A stretch of 28,500 bases of DNA from a virus, in the IMG/VR virus record IMGVR_UViG_3300008448_000462, positions 1 through 28,500 of that record, one strand, 5' to 3'. Position numbers and translations under genes: made by a program. Positions 13,173 through 20,733 of this stretch are shown piece after piece (position 1 is the stretch's first letter; each line of letters begins with the position of its first letter). The notes beneath the pieces are model-generated. The model was given only the letters and a program-made list of their open reading frames with translations, ran no database searches and had not been told where the DNA came from.

Positions 13173-13831
13173 CACCGTCTGAGATCATGGTCGAGTGCCG
13201 CCGGTTGCTCAACGATACGGTTATCCCGTACCGCTACAGCGATACGATGCTGCTTGGCTATGTGAACCAGACCCTCAAGCGGACTGCGGTGCTACGCCCC
13301 GATCTCTTTGGTGAGGTCGGGGATATCATCGTCGTTGCCAACTCTGCCATGCAGGAACTCCCCGCTGGCGCGCACCGGCTCATCGACATCTTCCAAGTCA
13401 AGGAGGGTGACACGATCACTGAGGTCGACCGCGAGACGCTGAGCAGGCACACCCCCGGTTGGATGACTGAGCGCGGTACGCCGGTCAACTTTGTGCGGCA
13501 TGTCCGCAACCCCACCCGTTTCTTTCTGTATCCAGCCCCAGCTACCGGGATCACTATCGTCGGTGAGTACTCTAAGTCGCCGGACGATGTGACACTGGAC
13601 GAGGAAATCCCGCAGCCGCCGGAAATGTTCTTCGGCGCTCTGGTGGATGGCGTGATGTTCCTCGCTTCGTCCATTGACGATGAGCATGTCAATCAGGGGC
13701 GTACAAAGATATTCCTCGACAGCTTCACCCAGCAGCTTGGTGTGTCGCTGCAGAACCGTGCGCTCACCGATACCAAGCAGTCGGGGCTCAGGCCGTCCGC
13801 CGCTGTCGACCAACTTGGCGAGGTATTCTAA
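13169..13831 (+). CDS. Head-tail adaptor-like protein
   Basis: This 220-residue protein starts at GTG 13169 on a GTGA overlap. The N-terminus TPSEIMVECRRLLNDT, then YRYSDTMLLGYVNQTLKRTA and VLRPDLF, is the pattern of phage adaptor proteins: a helix, a short ...RWSDAELLGYLNDA-like motif, then beta strands (YPAPATGITIVGEYSKSP). In short-tailed phages such proteins bind below the portal. The length and place (after capsid genes, before nozzle-like gene) agree. I recall a DUF6682-type family with this start but cannot confirm it here. The C-terminal helix (VNQGRTKIFLDSFTQQLG) is typical. It ends on TAATG with the next gene. Confidence 0.75.
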   Translation: MTPSEIMVECRRLLNDTVIPYRYSDTMLLGYVNQTLKRTAVLRPDLFGEVGDIIVVANSAMQELPAGAHRLIDIFQVKEGDTITEVDRETLSRHTPGWMTERGTPVNFVRHVRNPTRFFLYPAPATGITIVGEYSKSPDDVTLDEEIPQPPEMFFGALVDGVMFLASSIDDEHVNQGRTKIFLDSFTQQLGVSLQNRALTDTKQSGLRPSAAVDQLGEVF

Positions 13832-14598
13832 TGGCCGTCAAGAACTTCGCCGCACTGGTGCCGCTGGTATCCCCCTCGGTGCCGGGCGCTCCGCAGCCGC
13901 TCATCATCAAGCATATCCGTGACGCGGCCATCCGCGCCTGCGAGACCTCACTGCTGTGGCGATACGCCGAGCCGACCTACCCGCTCCAGCCGGGGTCGCA
14001 TGAGAACTTCTTCCGCAAGCCCAACGAGACGGCTGTTCATGTCGTGTTCCGCGCGCTGTGCAATAACCGCCCGCTTGAACGTCTCCCGCTGGAAGAAGCA
14101 CTGGACAAGTATCCGCAGTGGGCCGACCGGTTCAACGGCCTGTCGGGTGAGGAGCTTTGGGCGCTGACCGCCCCGGAGAGCCTCAACTCCGAGGAGTACA
14201 ACGAGCTTCTATACAACGGCGACACCAGCATCACGATCCCGGCTGAGGCTACCGCTGGTGGCAGCACGCCGAGCACCATCACGCAGATCAGCCCAGACAA
14301 ATATGTTGTCCTGCCTATGCCGGACGACCAAGTCTACACCATGCGGCTTTTCTACGCGCTCAAGCCGACCCGCAACGCTTCGGGTATGGACGAGACCGCG
14401 ATGGACGAGCTTGAGCAGGTCATCACGCATGGTGCACTGCAGCAGCTTCTCGTAATGCCGAAGGTCGTGTGGAACGACAACACGCTGGCCAGCTACCACG
14501 CTCGGCAGTATCTTTCGCTGGTCAACGAGCGCCGCGCTCGGGCCAATCTCAACAACTCGCGCTCGTCTCTCACCGTGCGCATGGTGCCTTTGGCTTAG
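13831..14598 (+). CDS. Second tail adaptor or tail tubular A-like protein
   Basis: The product has 255 residues and starts at ATG 13831, sharing one base with the prior stop. The N-terminal half has an adaptor-like helix-rich pattern (IKHIRDAAIRACETSLLWRY) followed by AEPTYPLQPGSHENFFR. A central Thr/Gly linker (TIPAEATAGGSTPST) leads to a beta/alpha part with DQVYTMRLFYALKPTR and a helix rich in Glu/Gln (MDELEQVITHGALQQLL). The end is Arg-rich. Its job is probably to extend the head-tail connector and hold the nozzle, by analogy to tail tubular protein A. Confidence comes mostly from order and general pattern. Confidence 0.7.
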   Translation: MAVKNFAALVPLVSPSVPGAPQPLIIKHIRDAAIRACETSLLWRYAEPTYPLQPGSHENFFRKPNETAVHVVFRALCNNRPLERLPLEEALDKYPQWADRFNGLSGEELWALTAPESLNSEEYNELLYNGDTSITIPAEATAGGSTPSTITQISPDKYVVLPMPDDQVYTMRLFYALKPTRNASGMDETAMDELEQVITHGALQQLLVMPKVVWNDNTLASYHARQYLSLVNERRARANLNNSRSSLTVRMVPLA

Positions 14599-14607
14599 GG
14601 GGTTTAG

Positions 14608-15912
14608 GTGGCTATCAAACTTTCTAACAACGCGTTCTCCCTTCTTGCCGCCGATATCACCAACAACGCCACCTCCTTGACGGTGACTTCTGGCGACGGT
14701 GATCTGTTCCCGGTACTGGGTGCAAACGACTATTTCTATTGCACGCTGCTTGATGTCGACAACAACATGGAAATCGTGCAGGTCACGGCCCGCACGGGCA
14801 ACCTGTTCACCATCATCCGTGCGCGCGAAGACACCACGGCGAAGTCGTTCAATGCCGGTTCTCGCGTAGAGCTTCGCGTCACTGCGCAGTCCGTGCTGGA
14901 CGCGGTGACGACCAACCTTACCTCCGTCACACTGGTCTCGTTCGGCGTAACGGCCACCGCTTCCGAACTGAACGTCCTCGACGGTATTACGTCCACCACC
15001 GCAGAGCTTAACCTGCTCGACGGCGCGATCATCACTACCTCCGAACTGAACATCCTCGACGGTGTTACCGCTTCGGCAAACGACATCAACAAGCTGGTCG
15101 GCCTCAACGCGACCACCGCCGAACTGAACAAGCTGTCCGGTGTTACTGCCACCCCCTCGGACATCAACAAGCTGTCCGGCCTCACCGCGTCGACTGCAGA
15201 ACTGAACAAGCTGGCCGGTGCCACGCTGACGACTGCAGAACTGAACAAGCTGACCGGTGTCACTGCCACCACGGCAGAGATCAACAAGCTCGCTGGCGTC
15301 ACCGTCACCACGGCGGAAATCAACCGTCTGGCCGGTGTCACCTCCAACATCCAGACCCAGATCAACAGCTTCGCCACGTTCCCCGCCGGGTCCGTGATCT
15401 CGTTCGCTGGTGCCACCGCACCTGTTGGCTGGCTGCTGTGTGATGGTGCGGCGGTTAGCCGGACCACCTATGCCACGCTCTTTACAGCCATCGGCACCAC
15501 GTACGGTGCAGGCAACGGCTCCACCACGTTCAACCTGCCTGACATGCGCGGGCGCGTAGCGGCTGGCAAGGACGACATGGGCGGCACTGCCGCCAACCGT
15601 CTGACCGGCACCTCCGGTGGTGTGGACGGTCTTACCCTCGGCTCTGCTGGCGGCTTGGAAACCCACGCGCTCACGACTGCCCAGATGCCGCTCCACGGCC
15701 ACCCGTGGTTCAGCACCTACACCACGCAGACTACGTTCCAGTCGAAGTCGACCGGCGGCTTCCCGCACTCTACTAACTCCACAGGTGTTCGCCCCGCCTA
15801 CACCGGCACGCCCAGCGGCGCGCAGGGTCAGCAGATCGGTGGCGCTGGTGGTAACCAAGCTCACAACAACGTCCAGCCAACCCTTGTGATGAACTCCATT
15901 ATCAAGACATGA
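14608..15912 (+). CDS. Tail fibre with collar domain
   Basis: The GTG start at 14608 follows a GGGGG stretch (near 14598-14602). The protein is 434 residues. Residues ~1-90 form a beta attachment domain (NNATSLTVTSGDGDLFP, FTIIRAREDT). Residues ~117-246 contain ten tandem 13-residue repeats of T-T-A-E-[LI]-N-K-L-[SA]-G-V-T-A type. After a helix (NIQTQINSFATFP) comes a phage tail collar domain (PF07484): AGSVISFAGATAPVGWLLCD, then GDGAAVSRTTYATLF-like, FNLPDMRGRVAAGKDDMGG. The C-terminus has HALTTAQMPLHGH and ends in NNVQPTLVMNSIIKT, as in many collar proteins. It probably forms a trimeric fibre. It overlaps the next gene (ATGA). Confidence 0.9.
   Translation: MAIKLSNNAFSLLAADITNNATSLTVTSGDGDLFPVLGANDYFYCTLLDVDNNMEIVQVTARTGNLFTIIRAREDTTAKSFNAGSRVELRVTAQSVLDAVTTNLTSVTLVSFGVTATASELNVLDGITSTTAELNLLDGAIITTSELNILDGVTASANDINKLVGLNATTAELNKLSGVTATPSDINKLSGLTASTAELNKLAGATLTTAELNKLTGVTATTAEINKLAGVTVTTAEINRLAGVTSNIQTQINSFATFPAGSVISFAGATAPVGWLLCDGAAVSRTTYATLFTAIGTTYGAGNGSTTFNLPDMRGRVAAGKDDMGGTAANRLTGTSGGVDGLTLGSAGGLETHALTTAQMPLHGHPWFSTYTTQTTFQSKSTGGFPHSTNSTGVRPAYTGTPSGAQGQQIGGAGGNQAHNNVQPTLVMNSIIKT
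14956..15345 (+). repeat. Ten tandem 13-residue repeats (39 bp)
   Basis: The units have the form TTAELNKLAGVTA with variants SELN, NDIN and SDIN, all in frame. Such repeats likely form a beta-helical or triple-stranded fibre shaft. The DNA of adjacent units is similar but not identical. Confidence 0.85.
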
Positions 15913-18548
15913 CGGCGCTCAAGATCACCAAGTTTCTCGGGACGGCTCCGCGCAATAGCCCAGAGCTTCTGTCCGACACATCTGCGCAGGTTGCGCGGAA
16001 TGCGAAGCTGTATTCTGGTGACCTCATTCCGTATCCGCAGCCCCTCATCGTGGCCAACACCAAGCGTACCGGCACGATCAGGACGATCTACGGTCTGCGT
16101 CAAGGTGCCAACGACGATCCCAAGTGGCTGTCGTTCTCCGACAAGGTCGACATCGTAACCCCGGCTACCGACGAGCTTGAGGAGCACCGCTTCTACTATG
16201 CTGGCGACGGCGTGCCGAAAGTCAGCACGTATGCTCTCGCCACCGGCAACAGCGCCGGTCCTTACCCTGTCGACTACTACGAGCTTGGGCTCCCGCTTCC
16301 GACTACGAAGCCGACCATAACGCCCACGGAATTTACGTCCGTCACTGCGCTGTCCTTCGCGCGTGATGCGTCCAACTTCGTCACGCTCACCACGTTCGAC
16401 AGTCACAATTTGAAGTCGGGCGCAGTCATCACTGTGTCTGGATTTGACTACCGCACCGGTACCTACAGCCGGTCGGGCACGACTATCACGGTGACGCTTA
16501 CTGATCACGGGCTGTCGTCGGGCTCCAACGTGTACATCGAGTTTACGTCCGGCACGGCCACGACCAACATCTACACGGTCACGGTGACCGGCACCAACAC
16601 GTTCACCTGCAGCGACACTGCGTCTGGTTCCACCAGTGGCAACATGCGGTTTGACATCCGCGACTTCAACACGATCACTGAGGTTGTCGTCATAGACGAC
16701 ACCACGATCTCGTACTTCGCTCCCGGCCCAGAAGTCGCGCAGACGACCGTCATCAAGTACGGCGAGTACACGCAGGTGGCTTCGGCCACGGCGACCGTCA
16801 CTTGCACGGCGCACGGCTTGGCTTCCGGTGATGTCGTCTATCTTCGTGTCACCTCTGGCACCGCCACCACTGGCGCGTACCCGGTGACTGTCACCGGAGC
16901 AAATACCTTCACAGTGATCTTGCCGGTCAGCGAGACAACCAGCGGTGATGCCGATATCTATCTCGTAGTAGGTAAGATCGACCTTGGCGATCAGGTTCAG
17001 GGCCGCGCATATCTGTACACTTGGTTTACACCGTGGCGCGAGGAGAGCATCGGCTCCGACCCGACTGAGCCCGTGTACATCCGCGAAGGACAGATCGTAA
17101 CCGTCACGGACCTGCCGAACTTCAAGCCTTCGGGCAAGAACAACATCGCTGGCGTCCGCCTGTACCGCACGCTGTCGTCGCCCACCGATAGCGACTTCTT
17201 CCTGCTCAAGACCCTGTGGTTCCCTGCGCTCGTCTCGCAGCTTAGCCGCACTGGCGGCACCGTGCGTGTTAAGATGGCGCAGTACCACAACCTCATCAAG
17301 GGCGACCGCTTCAAGCTGATCTGCGACACGGCCCCCACGTTCGATGCCGAGGGCGTGCTCGTCTCCCGCGTGATCAATGCCACCGAGTTCGAGTTCGTGC
17401 AGACCGGCGACGATGTTGCAGTCGCCAACGTGATCGGCACGCTCTACTACGATGTGTCGGAGAAGGAGGAGAACACGGCGCGCTACTGGGGTGACGCTGG
17501 CAACTTCACGTTCACCGACGACTTCAACTTCCGCAGCCTGCTCGACATCCTCAAGTCCACCGAATACGAGAAGCCGCCCGAAGGGCTCAAGGGGCTCACC
17601 GTTATTCAGTCGAACATCCTTGCCGGGTTCGTCGGCAACGATCTCTACCTGTCGGAGCCGGGGCAGTACCATGCTTGGCCCAGCCAGTACCGGCGCTCGT
17701 TCGAGTATGACATCGTGGCGCTTGCCTATGTCGGCGGCGTGCTGCTGGTGCTCACCACCGGCTACCCCTACATCGTGGAGGGCTCCAGCCCGGCTACCAT
17801 GGTGCCGCAGAAGATGGCGGTAATGTATCCGTGTCTAAGCGCAGCCTCTGTCACACAAACAAGTTTCGGTGTGATATGGTCTACGCACGACGGACTTGCC
17901 GTGTTCAGCACGGGCGGTACGCAACTGCTTACCAAGATCGTCCATCACAGCGACACATGGAATGACGCCATTGACCCCACCGAGATTGTGGGCAGCGTGT
18001 TCAAGGGCAACTTCATCGGGTCTGCCGAGACGGCTGCGCTCACGCTGGAGAGCCTTGAGACCACGGACGGCACCGGCATGTCGTTTGTCGACCTCGACTT
18101 CACGTTCACCTCGGCGTGGTACGACCCGGTCACCAACCGCTTGTACGCGGTGAGCGGCACTAACGGCGACATCTACCAGTGGGACGACCGCGCGCAGGGG
18201 GCTATGACCCTGCGCTGGAAGTCGAAGGTGTTTGTCACTCCGCTGTATGTCAACCTCGGCGCAGCCAAGGTCGTGGCCGACTACGATGGCGAGAGCGAGA
18301 GCCCGCTGTGGGAAAACATCACAGAAACTTGGAACACCTGCAATGTGCAGTGGAACGGCGGCGTGTCTGTCACGTTCAACCTGTACGCTAACAAGCAGCT
18401 AATATTCACAACCGAGCGCACCGACAGTGGCATATTCAGATTGCCCGCTGGGTACAAGAGCGATACGTATGAGGTTGAGGTGCTCAGCCCTGTTCGCGTC
18501 CGCTCCGTGCATCTTGCAGACACACCGTTGGGATTGCAGACAGTATGA
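15909..18548 (+). CDS. Tail nozzle / tail tubular B-like protein
   Basis: The 879 residues and position after adaptor genes fit the nozzle of short-tailed phages. The start TKFLGTAPRNSPELLSDTSA with QVARNAKLYSGDLIPYPQPL is the common nozzle-type opening; GLRQGANDDPKWLSFSDKV and LYTWFTPWREESIGSDPTEP followed by RLYRT-like core follow, and late parts have QYRRSFEYDIVALAYVGGVL, LVLTTGYPYIVEGSS and MYPCLSAASVTQTSFGVIWS. Between residues ~145 and 355, and again near 445-520, there are inserted beta modules with H-[GN]-L-x-x-G-x-x-V signatures. The protein is expected to form a hexameric tube. The start overlaps the collar gene; the end overlaps the next (ATGA). Confidence 0.82.
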   Translation: MTALKITKFLGTAPRNSPELLSDTSAQVARNAKLYSGDLIPYPQPLIVANTKRTGTIRTIYGLRQGANDDPKWLSFSDKVDIVTPATDELEEHRFYYAGDGVPKVSTYALATGNSAGPYPVDYYELGLPLPTTKPTITPTEFTSVTALSFARDASNFVTLTTFDSHNLKSGAVITVSGFDYRTGTYSRSGTTITVTLTDHGLSSGSNVYIEFTSGTATTNIYTVTVTGTNTFTCSDTASGSTSGNMRFDIRDFNTITEVVVIDDTTISYFAPGPEVAQTTVIKYGEYTQVASATATVTCTAHGLASGDVVYLRVTSGTATTGAYPVTVTGANTFTVILPVSETTSGDADIYLVVGKIDLGDQVQGRAYLYTWFTPWREESIGSDPTEPVYIREGQIVTVTDLPNFKPSGKNNIAGVRLYRTLSSPTDSDFFLLKTLWFPALVSQLSRTGGTVRVKMAQYHNLIKGDRFKLICDTAPTFDAEGVLVSRVINATEFEFVQTGDDVAVANVIGTLYYDVSEKEENTARYWGDAGNFTFTDDFNFRSLLDILKSTEYEKPPEGLKGLTVIQSNILAGFVGNDLYLSEPGQYHAWPSQYRRSFEYDIVALAYVGGVLLVLTTGYPYIVEGSSPATMVPQKMAVMYPCLSAASVTQTSFGVIWSTHDGLAVFSTGGTQLLTKIVHHSDTWNDAIDPTEIVGSVFKGNFIGSAETAALTLESLETTDGTGMSFVDLDFTFTSAWYDPVTNRLYAVSGTNGDIYQWDDRAQGAMTLRWKSKVFVTPLYVNLGAAKVVADYDGESESPLWENITETWNTCNVQWNGGVSVTFNLYANKQLIFTTERTDSGIFRLPAGYKSDTYEVEVLSPVRVRSVHLADTPLGLQTV

Positions 18549-18886
18549 CCCGCTTTATCGGTATCCCTTCTGTTCCGTTCGAGATGGACAACACCACCGT
18601 CCGCATCCTGCTGGCGTTGAAGGAGAACGTCGAGCTTCTCACCGGCCAGCGCGGGGAAAGCGATGGCGCAAGTGCGGCCATCACATCCGGGTCCCTTACT
18701 GTCAATCAGGTGAGCGGAGATTTCCGTGGGCTGTCTGCTCGCGCTACGGGGGCGACAGTGGGCAACGTGGACGTACCCCTGCTGGAGGACTACACTAAAG
18801 CCTTGCGTGATATGCAGCAGCTTGCCATTGACGTTGCTGCGCTGCGCGACACAGTGAACCAGTTGATTAAGCAGTTGAGGAGCTAA
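18545..18886 (+). CDS. Small hypothetical tail protein with C-terminal coiled coil
   Basis: The 113-residue protein starts on the ATGA overlap with the nozzle-like gene. The N-terminal half holds a helix (VRILLALKENVELLTGQ) and a disordered Gly/Ser stretch; the C-terminal half has a heptad-like helix (YTKALRDMQQLAIDVAALRDTVNQLIKQL) that would oligomerise. Its location between nozzle and internal protein genes suggests a virion role. No family recognised. Confidence 0.65.
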   Translation: MTRFIGIPSVPFEMDNTTVRILLALKENVELLTGQRGESDGASAAITSGSLTVNQVSGDFRGLSARATGATVGNVDVPLLEDYTKALRDMQQLAIDVAALRDTVNQLIKQLRS

Positions 18887-18888
18887 CC

Positions 18889-19704
18889 ATGGCCGAAGTA
18901 TCACCCGCGCTTGCCAGCTTGCTCAACATGACAACCATGATGTCTCCCGTGCAGGCTCCGTCCGGCCAGCCGCAGGAGAACAACCCCCTTACCGGTGATC
19001 CTGCGGCGCTGATGCCGTCCTTTGCCCTCGGCGGCATGGTCGGTCCCGGCGGTCAGCCTATCCGCCCCAACATCCCCGGTATGCCCGGCCTATCCGGCCC
19101 CTCCTCCGGTGGCATGGGACCCCAGCAGATGGAGCTTGAGGCACGCCGCTTTGTCCAGCAGAACCCCCAGCAGGTCGCTCAAATCCGTGAAGCCGTCGAA
19201 GAAGCACTGTCTGAGGGCGATATCACCATGGATCAGTTGCAAATCCTCACCAATATGGCGAAGGTGGCTCTCCAAAACCCGGAGATGTATCCTCAACTGA
19301 GGCAGTCGGTATCTGCCCAGATCGGTATTGGCGAAGACGAACTGCCCGATGAGTTCGATCAGGGCACCATGTTCATCTTCCTATTGCTTGGGCAAATCAT
19401 GCAATCGGCACCGGCAGGACCGGCACCGACAGTCGCCGGGGGCGGGCTTCAACAGACTGCACCTGCCGCCCCCGGCGGCGACCAATCCATGCCTATGTCG
19501 AACGGCCAGCCACCCATGGCGTCCATGGCTACCGGCGGGTCGCTACCGGCGCAAAGTCCGAACCCTGACGGCTCGATCCCGATCAATGCACACGAAGGGG
19601 AATATGTTATACCGTCCCATGTCGTTCGGGCTAAGGGCACAGAGTTTTTCGACAAGCTCGTACAAAGCTATACAGAGCAGACAAAACCGGATAACATGAG
19701 CTAA
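18889..19704 (+). CDS. Virion protein with EGEYVIP motif
   Basis: This 271-residue protein begins MAEVSPALASLLNMTTMMS. GAGGAG upstream supports ATG 18889. The N-terminal ~75 residues are Met/Pro/Gly-rich; the middle (~80-170) is helical (EARRFVQQNPQQVAQIREAV, then MDQLQILTNMAKVAL); the C-terminus has the motif IPINAHEGEYVIPSHVV with RAKGTEFFDKLVQSY. I know this short 'GEYVIP...V...G...FFDKL' tail motif from proteins next to ejection or tail genes of many phages; its function is unclear to me. The neighbours imply an internal or ejected virion protein. Confidence 0.7.
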   Translation: MAEVSPALASLLNMTTMMSPVQAPSGQPQENNPLTGDPAALMPSFALGGMVGPGGQPIRPNIPGMPGLSGPSSGGMGPQQMELEARRFVQQNPQQVAQIREAVEEALSEGDITMDQLQILTNMAKVALQNPEMYPQLRQSVSAQIGIGEDELPDEFDQGTMFIFLLLGQIMQSAPAGPAPTVAGGGLQQTAPAAPGGDQSMPMSNGQPPMASMATGGSLPAQSPNPDGSIPINAHEGEYVIPSHVVRAKGTEFFDKLVQSYTEQTKPDNMS

Positions 19705-19717
19705 GTCGAGGGTCGCA

Positions 19718-20725
19718 ATGGGTCTCTGGAACACCATCAAGAAAGCTGCCAAGGGCGTTGGCAAGTTCGTCAAGAAGAACTGGAAGACCATCGTCGGCGT
19801 AGCCGCCGCTGTGGCGATCCCGTTTGCCGCTCCTATGATCGGTGGCCTGCTTGCTGGCAGCGCGTTCCTGTCGAGTGTCGCCCCCGGCGTAGCCACATTC
19901 CTAGGGGGTAGTCTAGGGTCCGGTCTTATTGGCGCTGGCCTCGGCGCTGGTGCCGCCGCTGTAACTGGACAGAGCCCGCTTCTGGGTGCCGCCCTCGGCG
20001 GTCTTGGCGGTTACGCTGGCGCTGCAGCCGGTCTTGGTGGGATGTTTGGTGGTCCTGCTGCATCCGCCGCTGTCCCGGCCACGGGCGGCATCATTGACAT
20101 TGGTGCTGCTACCGGCGTTGAAGCTGCCACTGGTCTTGCGGCTACTGGCGCTTCCGGTGCTGCCGCCGCTGCGGGTGGCATCAACATCTCCTCACTGGCC
20201 AGCACGCTTGCTGCCAACCCGAAGGCCATCGGCGCTCTCGGCCAGTTGGCCATGGTCATGTTCAACAAGGACATGACGGAACTCACCAAGGAAGAAAAAG
20301 CCCAGCTTGCTGACGCTGCCCAGATGGCGGCGACGAACCGCGCCCTGTTCGAGCGGCAGGTTGAGGAAGCCCGCAAGATCATGCAGATGGGCACGCCCAA
20401 CCCCGAACAGGCGTACGCTAACGCTCGTCTCTCGTCTGACGCCCAGATGTCCGAAGCACAGCGCGGCATGCCCGCTGGTCTGCAGGAAGCCAACGAGCGC
20501 AAGATCGCCATCGAAGGCACCAAGCTGGGTACTGGCGGCATCGCATCTGACTATGTGCAGTCGGCGGCTGTCCGCAAGATGGGCGCATCCATGCTCCCCG
20601 ATGTTGCCCCCTCCGGTTACGCGGGCCTCGCGCTCCCGACATACAACGATCTTTACGCGCGCCGAAACGACTACGACGAGCAGATGAGCAAGGCCGTTGG
20701 TGGCTTGTTCGGTTCCTTCGCCTAG
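19718..20725 (+). CDS. Internal (ejection) virion protein, Gly/Ala-rich hydrophobic
   Basis: This 335-residue protein starts MGLWNTIKKAAKGVGKFVKK with GAGGG upstream. The first 25 residues form a basic amphipathic helix. Residues ~27-180 are dominated by Gly/Ala/Leu with glycine-zipper-like tracts (GGSLGSGLIGAGLGAGAAAV) able to insert into membranes. Residues ~185-335 are soluble and helical, with KDMTELTKEEKAQLADAAQM and a Met/Ala-rich end GLFGSFA. This architecture is typical of internal virion proteins that leave with the DNA and line a channel across the cell envelope; the next two genes are also ejection-type. Exact homologue not identified. Confidence 0.72.
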   Translation: MGLWNTIKKAAKGVGKFVKKNWKTIVGVAAAVAIPFAAPMIGGLLAGSAFLSSVAPGVATFLGGSLGSGLIGAGLGAGAAAVTGQSPLLGAALGGLGGYAGAAAGLGGMFGGPAASAAVPATGGIIDIGAATGVEAATGLAATGASGAAAAAGGINISSLASTLAANPKAIGALGQLAMVMFNKDMTELTKEEKAQLADAAQMAATNRALFERQVEEARKIMQMGTPNPEQAYANARLSSDAQMSEAQRGMPAGLQEANERKIAIEGTKLGTGGIASDYVQSAAVRKMGASMLPDVAPSGYAGLALPTYNDLYARRNDYDEQMSKAVGGLFGSFA

Positions 20726-20733
20726 GGGGCTAG

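Noticed and set aside
14608-15912. Diversity-generating retroelement acting on a fibre gene
   Set aside because: No reverse transcriptase, template repeat or variable repeat pair was seen. Similar stretches are ordinary tandem repeats or an old domain duplication.
14209-17672. Two minus-strand open frames of about 551 and 603 codons opposite the fibre and nozzle genes
   Set aside because: They overlap two well-supported + strand genes across their borders and read as composition shadows (Gly/Arg-rich repeats mirroring the TAELN array).
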